This document shows, piece after piece, positions 22,601 through 64,000 of a DNA stretch of 64,000 nt. Position 1 is the stretch's first letter. Each line of letters begins with the position of its first letter. Below the pieces are notes generated by a model. It made no database searches. It saw nothing but the letters and a program-made list of their open reading frames with translations, and was not told where the DNA came from. The position numbers and the translations under genes were made by a program. The stretch covers positions 114,433 to 178,432 of the forward strand of contig QZCP01000011.1 in NCBI GenBank assembly GCA_003956705.1. The letters run 5' to 3'. This stretch comes from Brevipalpus yothersi (lineage: Eukaryota > Arthropoda > Arachnida > Trombidiformes > Tenuipalpidae).

Positions 22601-24639
22601 TTTGAATATCAACACTCCATTTTATTTTCACTTTCTATCGCTCGATATCTCATCATTACCATCACCCACATTTGACCATGGATTATGATCATCACCATCA
22701 TCCTCATCGTCATCAATCATTTTCATAATTTTTTGGCAATAAAACATGTTTTATCAATGTTGTTTCATACTGCGAGAAAACACATGGGAAGAGAGGTGAA
22801 TCGGACTTGCTTTTCGGAATCTTCTTCTCCATCATCTTCACAAGAGCAACATTCATGATTTGATTCTCAATGCTAATATTTCACGTTAAATATTTTTCTT
22901 CAATGTCCTTGTTTTCTTCATTTTATAACCGTTTTTTCCACTCTCGGCCATCACGTACCGAGTTTATCTTGTTATTTGAAGACTTTGGACGCTCTCACTC
23001 TCTACATTACAGAGAAACGCTGATGTGTGAGTAATCATTTCCTGGACTGCCAATCGGTTGGAAGCGGCTTGCTTGCCAGCCAATCTCGTGGCCATCGATT
23101 CCATGTGTCAGGTTGAACAGACCCGATTTTTTGAGGATTTCCATTGACAGCCAGATACCAGACATTCCTACTCATCAGAGGCAAGATGAGTAAGAAAAGG
23201 TTACCAAAAGGGAATCACTTTTCCGCTTGAAACCAAGCCATACCGCTTGATGCAGATTCACGTGGTTTGATAGAAAATTGAAAAAAACAGTATAGAAGTC
23301 GGCTAAAATAAATGGAGGAAAAGAAGTTGAAAGATTCGACCATTTTTTTTTCTTTTAAACGCACAAAATCCAATATGATTGTAATCTTGAGAATTTGAAT
23401 TATTAGAGTAGGATTATCACAGCTTCTGAATACATTAAAATTATTTAAAAAATATGAATTTTTTGTCTTAATAAACTAATTTTTAAAATAATCTACACTG
23501 TAGCAATAAAATATCAGCCAAATTGTCCCTCTGTTCGAATGAAAATAAATTTTGACTTTTGTCCACAAAAAATCGAGAGTCTTCGGGATTTTTTTTTCGA
23601 TGGGCCCTCTTTATCCTATTGCTTTCTCATCACAATTCGAAAAAAATCACATGAATTTTGGAGGATAATTTTCCAAGAATACATGATAAGAAAGTGGTCA
23701 ATTTTTATCATATATCCAGTGCAACAGGTGCCAGCACAAACACAATTTCTTACCTGTACCTGGCTGTAGCTGGTGTATCTTGCTGATTGCGTCTTACCTG
23801 TGAGAGCGCTGCTTGAGGCCACTTTTTCTTCTCCCGCTACGAGTTTGGAGCTTGAAAATTGAAGAAAAGCTTCTCTCTCTCTTCTTTTCTCAAGAAGCAA
23901 GTTGAGATATTGGAAAAAGTGATCAGTGAATCATGAAACTTTCATGAATATCGTGAAGTAACTTTCTGAATCATCGCTGTTCAACTTGTTCTCGGTAAGG
24001 AAACTTGTTCTCTATGGAGCCCCTTTGAAATTGTGTTCGGGCCAAAATCGTGTTCAAATTAATTAATTATTATTATCATTATTCGATTGATTTTATTCTC
24101 AATCGAGTGTGTGTAAGTGGAAAAGAGCGAGAAAAGTTTTCTCTACGCGCCTAGAGAAACACACAAGTGAGAGAGGAAGAAAGACATGGACTGACCACGG
24201 CCAACACTCAGTCCAGTGTAAGTGTGGTTAAGAAATTACAAGGAAAAATTTCTTTGTGAATAACAACTTTTGAAACGGAAAATAAAATTTCCACTCATCT
24301 TGGCAACTCAACACTTTGTAAACTAAGAGAAACTTTTTTCATCATCTTCTTCTTCTTCTTTTTTCTCTCTTTCGAAATTGTGTGTTCAATTTTCAACGAT
24401 AACGTTCACAGTGTTCGTGTGTTGATAAAGTTTTACGCCACTTCGATTTCAAATCATCATTCTCATCGACGGAAGAGAGAGAGAGAAAGAATACAAGCAA
24501 AATTTCACAACAACTCTAGTAACTACAGTTTCCTTGTGTGATTTATATCTACGAATACACACATCCAGTATCTTCCAAAGTGTGCCTTATTCAACACCGC
24601 ATAATCCACCGGCAATATATATAAATATTCTAAATAATA
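22601..24639. other. Upstream region and probable 5' UTR of the large gene
   Basis: No protein-coding exon seen. The last several hundred bases before 24640 should be 5' UTR or promoter. Several GTAAG-type donors occur (for example near 23995 and 24210), so a 5' UTR intron is possible, but none can be fixed from sequence alone. Confidence 0.45.
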
Positions 24640-56021
<31,382 letters not shown>

Positions 56022-56770
56022 TTGAGTCCAAGACCCCTCAATCGATATTAATTAATTAATGTCTGACAACTATCTGTTCAAACTTTTCGTTTGATGCCAT
56101 TGGAAAAATTTTATTACTGGGTTGAACAGCTTTTTACCAATTAGTTCAATCGCCCTCGAACTCAGTCATTTCATGACTTCATGTGCCAAAGTAGATCTTT
56201 CCGTAATCGGTTTAAAATATGTGCCGGCAAACATGCTGATTCCGAATCTTTCCTGCTCTCAAAGAACAGCGAGTAATCAACAAGTTTTGTTCAATCCAGC
56301 TTGTAAAAATGAACTTGAAAAGATTCTGTTTCTCTCCACGCTCAATCTCAATCAATTGCAAATCTCTGCAATATTTCTTTTCATCCCCTCAAGTCTATCA
56401 GATTTGCAAATTTTTGAAGTCGAATGAATTTGAATACTCGCCTGCTTTCTCAATCAAATCTATTGACTCACTCCCATGTACAAACTGAACATTTTTTACC
56501 TATCTCACGGAACCATTGTCAAATTATCATTTCATACCTCATTAAAGAATTCTTGACATTACTCTTACTCGAATTTTTCATCAAACCTCTTTCATACCAA
56601 AAAGAATCAGCATTGATTTGGAAAAAGAATTCAGGGAGATTTCCATTTATATGCTTTGAAGAATTCTGTACATTCATTTACAAATCTATGATGGTTAGTA
56701 TTTTATAATGTGCTATTTAATCACAATGATTTTGAATGAAAGTTTGAATGCTAGCTTTGATATTATCAGT
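56022..56770. other. Convergent intergenic DNA between LPMO/DOMON gene and QSOX
   Basis: Both neighbours end here, tail-to-tail, so this should be shared 3' UTR space. The two plus-strand open frames (56122-56427, 56424-56708) show no domain or splice support and read as AT-rich noncoding sequence. Confidence 0.6.
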
Positions 56771-58738
56771 TCAGTTCAGCATCCAAAAAAATATAATTGA
56801 TGTAATTGTTAGGGTCAGTGTAGAAATTCCTTCACGTCCAAGCATTTGTCCACTTCGAACTTCCATCAAATTGTCTCTACGATAGTAACTGATCAAGAAA
56901 TTCAAAACTTCACTATTATTCCAATGATTAGATGGTGTAAAACATTTCGGACAAACGGATCGAGCAGGGAATCTGGCCTTGGGATTTGAAGGATTCAGGT
57001 CACTAATTCTCTTGCTAATTCTATTATGTGCCTGCCATAGCCATAAAATAGAACTGTTCAAATGCATCAACTCTTTGGGTAGAGTAGCAGTCATATCGAA
57101 AAAATTCTGAGAGCATTCTGAACAATTGTAAAAATAGCGGACATAATCACGAAAAGCCGAAAGGACTTGAGGCCCTGCTTGTTTGTGGACTTGTTGATGC
57201 TTCTTTAGGTTGAGACTCTTTTTTGTTTCATTTCCGGTGAGTATATTGAACTCAGAAATAGTCATAGTATGGAACAAATGCCATAGAGCACATGAGTATC
57301 CTGATCGACAATGGATATAATGGTCAATCTTGGGAATGAAACCCTCATTACCAGCCTTCATAAAGGCTAACAGATCTTTACTCTCTATCTTGCTACCTGG
57401 TTTTCGAATACGAAGCCAATGGTCCAGTCGGAAAAAGAATCGGCGGGGATTTTCGTTGTCGAATGGAAAATTACGGTAAATTGCGGTCGCATACTTGGAA
57501 AGGGCTTGTATGTGAGATGAATTCAGAACTCGATGAGCCATAATTTCGTCGAAGAAAGAATGATGCAAGGCTTTGTACATATCACCCAGGTATACTGGCT
57601 GTAGTTTCACATACTTGTGGGCAAATTCTTGGAAAAGGTAGTGCACTAGTCGCTGGTGTTGAGAACTCTCGGGGTAATGCGGTCCTATCTCATTCCATCT
57701 GGAAAAAAGCATCAATTAATTGACAATCAGTTGCCTAAGGAGCCGGAAGCATCACTTTTTCCATTGTGGAATGCTGGCTACGGGCTCAAAATGAATAATT
57801 ATTAATTTGATTGATAGACCTCATTGTTAAGAGCTCGACCCAGTAAGCTGAATAAGAGCAACGGTATTTACCTTATTATTCGTATATGCTCTTTTTTACG
57901 ACTTTCAGGAATCACGATCAAAATTGGACTTGAATCATCTGTGGTAAAATTGAGTTCTCTCAGCAATTCTCTCGAATAAATGGAACGTCTTACTACCAAT
58001 TCATTTGGACTAGCACTCAGATCAAGTATTACCTGTGAAATAATTCAATTAGTTACGAGAGAAAAAAATGATTATCTTGTCAGTGTTGCTTACTTTTTTT
58101 GCCATTTGAGGATCCTCTTCTATTTGGCTGTCGAGAATCATAATTACTGTTGAATTTTTTGGAATATTCTGTGAATCTATCACTGAGAAGAGTTCTTCAA
58201 CAGAATTCGCTCGAATGAGCCGTAAGTTTGGCCATGAAGGAGGTGCATTGCCTGATTCACTGAGGGAAGTTAAATGATCAACCGATTTTCGAATCAAATT
58301 GGACACTTTATCAAATTGGTTCATCATCAGAATTGTTACATTTCGAGCACCGTTCAGCTCTACTACGTTTTCATGTTTTATCATAGGATCAAAAATGGTT
58401 GTCGATGGGAAAGACTGGGTATAATTATCACAATGGTTCTTATTTGGTCCTTCACCACAAACGATGGCTCCAACTTTGAACAATCGATTCCATGATGAAA
58501 CATTACCGGCAAAATATGAGTATTTATTAGCTATATCTCTACATCGTCCACACCATGCCATGTTCAATTGAACCATAAGAGTATAGTCGCGATTCGGATT
58601 ATTCACTATTTGATCAAAATTATTTGCATCCAAATGGACAACATTCTCGTCATCAACTCGATACAAGGGAGGCTGATTTGCTGGCATGAATTGTCCAGAT
58701 GTCCGGCAGATGAAAATGATGAGAATTATATACAACAT
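56771..58738 (-). CDS. QSOX1: Quiescin sulfhydryl oxidase (QSOX)
   Basis: Flavin-dependent oxidase that makes disulfides in secreted proteins and reduces O2 to H2O2. Three minus-strand exons, 58738-58094, 58032-57872 and 57698-56771 (stop included), join at GT-AG introns (phases 0 and 2) to give 577 residues. A signal peptide (IILIIFICRTSG) precedes a thioredoxin domain with active site WCGRC (Cys63, Cys66); most family members have CGHC. A degenerate second thioredoxin region follows in exons 1-2. The helical linker leads to the Erv/ALR domain: SGYSCALWHLFHTMT, the redox pair CSEC (Cys461/464), the FAD-contact string WLWQAHNRISKRI and the distal pair CPKC (Cys518/521). All core cysteines are present. 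The protein ends in a hydrophobic stretch (LTLTITSIIFFWMLN) with no cytoplasmic tail, which suggests a GPI signal or a very short anchor. It faces the large LPMO/DOMON gene tail-to-tail across 749 bp. Confidence 0.94.
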
Positions 58739-59525
58739 GATACTTTGTGGATGGATTCGCGACGAGGAAGGAAGCAGTTGCTTGATTTTGTTTTGGAAGC
58801 TAATTTTTTCTTCAATAGATGAGAAAAATGATGATCACAGAGCTATGATGTTTTGAAGAATAAATGCTATCAGATTAAAATAGAATCATCCTTGAACTTC
58901 CACTTCTTTTCTACCAAATTCAAAGAATTCTTCTTCTCATGAACTACCTGATTGGAATCAATCTCACCGTTGTCAGTTGAGCTCGCGAATCTTTGAATTA
59001 CTCTATCTGAACTGTTGATCAAAGAATGCTTTTGATCGATGGACACTAGATTTTCCCAAGATGATATGAATGTTCTTACCATTCATGAGAAAAAAACTCG
59101 AAACTATAGTTTTTGGGTTGATAACACTGAATTTCAGGGACACAACTATGATATCAGTTGTACACAAGCTGAATTTATCCTCTTGATCGATGAAAATGAA
59201 CGCATAGAGTTGAAAGTTCGATGGAACATGAGTTAAGGAAGGGATTCAAATGAATACCACACAGAAAATTGAGAATATCCACTTCCACTGAGAAATTTCT
59301 ACATGTATTGGTCACTTTTTGCTCTATCAATAAAAGTATCAAATCATTCACTTAATTGATCCCAAAATTCAATCTTTTCCCATCAATGAAACTTGGTCCA
59401 ATCATAAGCACAAATGAACTGTCAATCTGTTTTCATTCGGCGAGATGAGCCGCTAGAATACTATCGGCTGCCGGGGAAGCATACTTCGGAGGCGTCGAAC
59501 AAGCGATCTATTCTCTGTTCTCTCT

Positions 59526-59557
<32 letters not shown>

Positions 59558-61742
59558 AGCCTCTGGATTCCCTGCGCTTTCTTCTTCAACATCCAATGTG
59601 TGACAAGCTTTCGCCTTTCACCGGTTCCTCTGGTGACTAGTGTGAGTCATTCAAATTCACGATGCTAGCAATAATAATAATAACATTGCCTCCGCTCGTG
59701 ATGATTCCCAGCATTCAAGCCAGATCAGCGGGTGTTCAGTCTAACGAGGCGCGCTGACTGGATCAAGTAAGTTGAGATGAGGCAAATTCGATGATACCGT
59801 TACAATCGATCGATTGAAAGGCGACTGAATCATTTTGATGATTGATATGTGAAGAGGGTTGAGAGAGAGAGAGACTGTAGGAGATTAGAAGATCCTGAAA
59901 TGGTATACCCTGCTGTATGACCATTCGATATGGTGTTGGGACTGTGATGAAAGGAAGGGAAAGATTCTCTCTTTACGCGCGTCCATTATGAGATTGAAGA
60001 TCAGAGGATTTCTCATCATTACTCTTCTCTCGACTGTAACTCGATTCAAAATGAGTCCCATCTCAATGCTGACTCATTTATTCACTGGGTCGCTTATTCC
60101 TCTTCTTATCCCTCCATCACCCTAAATATCAATCTGTCACATCAACGCTCCGAGAATAAATTCATCAAGAGATGGGTTGCTTTGTGGGCCTGAATTCTTA
60201 AGCTGGCATTAATCTTTTCTCATATATCGGCACCTAGAAATCCTGAAGCATTCGATATCTTCTTAACTTTTCCAACCAAATTGAAAGAAGTTTTGCTTGT
60301 ATCTAGCAGCATGAAACCTGGAACTGAATATTGATCAGTTCAGAAGCTATAACATGCATCTGCTCTTGTTCTTGACCATTGAAAAAGTTGAATGCAAATC
60401 GCATAGTATGTTAATTTCTCGTCTAGCATGTCTACATTCAATATCTAATACATATTCTGGTCAATCCTATGAACTTTGGAATTCTTTAATGTTTAAGAAA
60501 CTTGTGCATGACAAGATCAATTATGACCCATAATTATTCATGATCGACTACAACTTCGTGTATAACCATACTTCGGTTTCTCTTAAGACATCTTTAGGAT
60601 TGTCAATTGAGGAGAGATCCACTTCTTCAGGGACGTAGGAGCTATTAAAGTGGGGGAGTGCAGCTGTTAGCATTCAGAGAAATCGATAAAGGAGTGGAGA
60701 TTATCAAATTGTACCCCAAAATCGAAGTGCCCACTCCATTGTTTCCGCCTTTTATAACCACTGAGATCCCAGCTGCTGTCTCTTCGATCGAAATCTGGTC
60801 ATTATTTGGACCATTCACGAAACTTATAATAGTTTCGGTTTTATTGTAATTTTACAGGTTTCTCACTCCGCTTGTCGATCCATGGATGGTAACAGCAAAT
60901 TGGAATCAGGTTAAATGAAATCAAAATGCTGGGATATAAGAAATCAAATTCGTCACTTATTTCTGCAGTGTCAATGATTTCGAGAAACAATTTCAAGAAA
61001 TTGGAACTTCAGTTGGAATTCTTGGAAAAACTTGTGAAAACTTGAAATTTTCGCAGAATTTCTCACTGGAGCCCTGATAAAATTTTCCAATTTGGTCACA
61101 TCATTTCCAAATGAAGAAGGAAATTTCGAGACCACCAGAAAACTGAGAAATTTCATGAAAAATTTGCCAAGCATCTTCTCAATTATGTAATTTGTACCTC
61201 TCTGCAACTTAATTGTAAAATTATCAAAACTTCTGCTTCTCAGAGTGTTTGTCGCCATCTAAAAGATGCTGAACCGATAACCAAAGCGATATCATACCAT
61301 GTCATATCATGTAATGAAAAATAAATCAGAGCTCTTTCTGATTCCTGATAGTACTGCTTAACCTACATTGCACCAAAAATTCGTTACTCTCCGATCTCAA
61401 TTTATCAAAAATTTTCATCCATGCATTTCCATATGGAAACGTATGCATTTTTCCAAAGAAAACATTTAAATTATCATGTCTCACTTCCGGTTGTATAAAG
61501 TACATCAGCATTTTCAACTCTAAATCATTACAAAAACCAATCCCTAGATAGCAGCACAAATGCAATGCCAATTGCGTCACAAGCATGACGAGTATTGAAG
61601 ACTTGAAGAAGAAGCTTTTGATTACTTGTCAAAAATGAACTGAAAAGCGAATGTTTAATTATGGAGATGGATTTAAATTGTGTGAAATTTGATTATATTG
61701 ATTGTGATTTTATACACTATTTATTAACTAGACACTATCAAT
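58739..61742. other. Intergenic DNA upstream of QSOX
   Basis: Three kilobases without a supported gene. It includes a CT array near 59527-59557 and a patch of higher GC around 59420-59770 containing an imperfect inverted pair (CCAGATCAGCG near 59722 and CGCTGACTGG near 59752). Short minus-strand ORFs at 60971-61258 and 61326-61586 have no recognised domain. Confidence 0.5.
59527..59557. repeat. (CT)n microsatellite
   Basis: About 31 bp of perfect CT dinucleotides. Confidence 0.9.
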
Positions 61743-62607
61743 ATGTTAGATTTGATGATGTGCCCTTTGAAATACTTTTTTCCCACTCTAAGGCTGTTCA
61801 ACAATACCATCAACAATATGCCAATGGAAACGAAGGTTAGTGGTGATGATAATGGAGAGACACAAACTCATGTGTGTGCATGTACACTTGAGCAGCTTTT
61901 TTTTCTCTGCCACTAATCATAATACAATAAGCATGTCTCTATCTATTTATTTGATTATGTGTTCTCATTTGTTAACACTTGCATGCTGATGCTCACAAAA
62001 TGGGGTCAAACACATTGTTAGCGATAAATGTGTAAATATATTCTAATCGTTCTTGCCGCCTTTTTTCTTTATCCAGATTGACAATGACAGTCCCTCGGTA
62101 GACTGTTCCGAGGGACCCGACATTATCTATAGTTTCATTGATAGTGCCATAGACTGTGGTGATGAAGATTCATATACTGGCCATAATGAACTCATCGTTG
62201 ATCATCGTCATGAAAGTTTCAAGAAAAATGTTTCCTTCACTTCCTCCGTAGATCGTGGAGAGAATAAGAAAGAGCCCACTCTGATAAGTTGTATGCTCGA
62301 CAAAAGTAAACGAACGTTACCAAAACCTCATCGGGTGCAATTGACAGAGATTCTGGTCACAGTTTTCATTTTAGAGGATAGTCTCGAGCATATTGAGTCA
62401 CGCTCAAAGTATTGGGAATTTGAGGCTTGCTCTCGAGATCGTTTTTGCAATCGTATTAAGCGAGTGGAAGATCAGATAGCCCATGTTTTCGCTCCTGAAC
62501 ATCGTGAAAAAGTCTATAATCAACGGTTCAGAGATCACTATTTATTCAAAGAATCCCCAGATGAGTTGGACGAGTTCGAAATTGTGGACAAACTCAAGCT
62601 AGAATAA
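61743..62607 (+). CDS. Small two-exon protein of unknown function
   Basis: Exon 2 (62077-62607) is a clear open frame with a strong TTTATCCAG acceptor and charged, protein-like composition. It has an acidic start (DNDSPSVDCSEGPD), a central LPKPHRVQLTEILVTVFILED, then a Cys/aromatic helical part (YWEFEACSRDRFCNRIKRVE) and a tail ending EIVDKLKLE. Exon 1 (61743-61835) is chosen because ATG to AAG|GTTAGT gives phase 0, which exon 2 requires; total 207 residues. A longer upstream frame in the same place (ATG near 61660) ends in phase 1 and would hit a stop after splicing, so it is rejected. No signal peptide, transmembrane segment or family that I recognise. Exon 1 is less certain than exon 2, and the gene could extend further in either direction. 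Confidence 0.55.
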
Positions 62608-64000
62608 TCAACATCTTGCTTTTGGTTGCATTGTGATTTTTCAAAGCTGTTTTTTCTTGTTCCAGTCAATTAAAACAGCTCTCATGCTTTGTGAGCGAAT
62701 CGGTCGAGAAGCCATGTTCACACTCTTTGTATGGGAACTTCTCATCTTGGATTTCATTTTTCTAACCTGAATATTTATCATGTACAGTCACTCTCTAATC
62801 ATTTTTCATAAAACTTACTTGTTTTCCTAAACTCTTTTTCTATGCCTTCAATTTTCACGAAGACTACCACTTTCCATCGATCATTCACATCTTGTGTGAG
62901 CCCCTAGTTTTTTCTCTTGTGAGTATCCATGTTCTAGGGGCATGAGCTCAGCTCGGGTAAATGTCAAACATCGATCATTCCCTAAATGAAAGCGATGATT
63001 TGCAATCAAGGTTCAAGTTACGAATCGCTCCAGTCGATGGGAAGTCATACTGGAGCGTTTAGTCTCCCATTTAAATGTGTCGTGAGAGATGCATGCTAAG
63101 TTTATGAGACGATCAATACGCATAAATACTCAATCTATTTTTCAGCAAATCCATTTTCCAGTGTACAATTTAGCCTGATTGGCATGAGAAGCCTTTTATT
63201 TTCTGTCGAATAAATATCTTGAGCAAGCAAATAGAATGATGAACTTACGGGATGAATTTCTTCACTTAACAAGATTTCTTTAATTGGAACCAAGACCATA
63301 ATTATTTTTCAAAAAAATCAATGATTTCGCAAAAATTCCTTTCACCTGAAATAATGAAATAAATCGTGATTGAAGCGATTCTTGATTGGGATCGAAATAT
63401 TCATACTCCAAAAATCTTGGCCCAGACTCAAACAAATTCCAATAGAATAATCATTCTGATGCTACTGATTTCTATCGATTACCGTTGAGTAGCTCCTCTA
63501 CTTATTGTTTTTTTTGCAAAGGAAAGTTAGTAGGCTTTCTTTTGCGAAATCTGTTCAATTTCAAAGGAATGCTCAGAGAACGAAAATTCTAGCTGAAATG
63601 AAGGCAGCCCAGTGATTCAATATCATCATAGAAAGAAATTGACCGCTGAGGAATATATTTGAATGAATCTCGTTCTTGTCTACCAACTTACTCCCCATCA
63701 ATATTCTCACACTTTCTCTATCTATCGTCTTTAAAATTTCTATTTCTATTTTCTCGCTCATGATTGACTTGGCTGTAGTCTCACAGGATTCAACAATCAC
63801 TCATAAGCCAAATTTTTCTAGTTCAAACAGTGGCGTGAATCAGATCATTTGAATTTATTTCATTCATCGGCTTCGTGGTGTGGGGATCGAAGCACTTGTG
63901 ATTATTGGATGACCACTTTCTTTTTCTCTTAGACTGATCGAAAGAAGTTACTTCTACAATCAACTAGAAAGAGAAAGAAAGGAAGAAAGAGAGAGAGGAA
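62608..64000. other. Right-end DNA without supported gene
   Basis: AT-rich sequence. A stretch at about 62667-62764 after a TTCCAG acceptor could be read as a short exon (SIKTALMLCERIGREAMFTL...), but no matching donor was found. A GA-rich purine tract begins at about 63967 and runs to the window edge. Confidence 0.4.

Noticed and set aside
23412..23440. TATCACAGC string resembling the miR-2/13 family seed
   Set aside because: No complementary arm within 100 bp on either side.
60971..61586. Two adjacent minus-strand ORFs of 95 and 86 codons
   Set aside because: No domain, no convincing splice sites linking them, and AT-rich composition like the surrounding noncoding DNA.
62667..62764. Possible exon after a TTCCAG acceptor downstream of the small orphan gene
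   Set aside because: The upstream gene reaches its own stop first and no consensus donor near its end would join this segment in frame.

Overview
The window is eukaryotic nuclear DNA, almost certainly from an arthropod. Its protein-coding genes are split by GT-AG introns, many of them short (about 70-290 bp). Noncoding DNA is AT-rich and full of (CT)n/(GA)n microsatellites. The gene set (CYLD, a one-domain Reeler 'defence protein', FBXL14/Ppa, QSOX) and a hairpin matching miR-252b point to an invertebrate. A mite or other chelicerate would fit, but that is a guess and I do not name a species. I see no recognisable transposon, CRISPR array, tRNA or rRNA.

Layout. 1-3142 (+): 3' part of CYLD, a CAP-Gly/USP deubiquitinase, cut by the window edge. 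4919-6023 (+): complete five-exon secreted Reeler-domain protein. 6894-9117 (-): two-exon FBXL14/Ppa F-box/LRR protein with a low-complexity insert. 11791-13894 (+): three-exon Gln-rich protein with QFPK and WPP motifs that I do not recognise. 13.9-24.6 kb: gene-poor DNA with many CT/GA arrays, a diverged duplication and a mir-252b hairpin. 24640-56021 (+): one large gene over 31 kb, 11 coding exons and 1671 residues. 47925-49637 (+): an FBXO22-like F-box gene nested in an intron of that gene. 56774-58738 (-): three-exon QSOX sulfhydryl oxidase, tail-to-tail with the large gene. 61743-62607 (+): small two-exon gene of unknown function. The rest of the right end shows no gene I can support.

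The most striking object is the large gene. After a signal peptide, the mature protein should begin with His followed by a module resembling chitin-active lytic polysaccharide monooxygenases. Two EGF-like modules follow, then a DOMON domain split by about 400 residues of Ser/Pro/Glu-rich sequence, two intact DOMON domains, a SEA-like domain, one transmembrane helix and a cytoplasmic tail of about 155 residues. Every exon junction was checked for frame and splice consensus by eye. LPMOs need an electron donor, and cytochrome DOMON domains donate electrons to LPMOs in fungi. A membrane-anchored LPMO-like/DOMON fusion is therefore a testable candidate for a self-contained surface redox or glycan-binding system.

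No operon logic applies. Two F-box genes and a deubiquitinase are present, as are three secretory-pathway genes (Reeler, LPMO/DOMON protein, QSOX), but nothing in the sequence shows that they act together.
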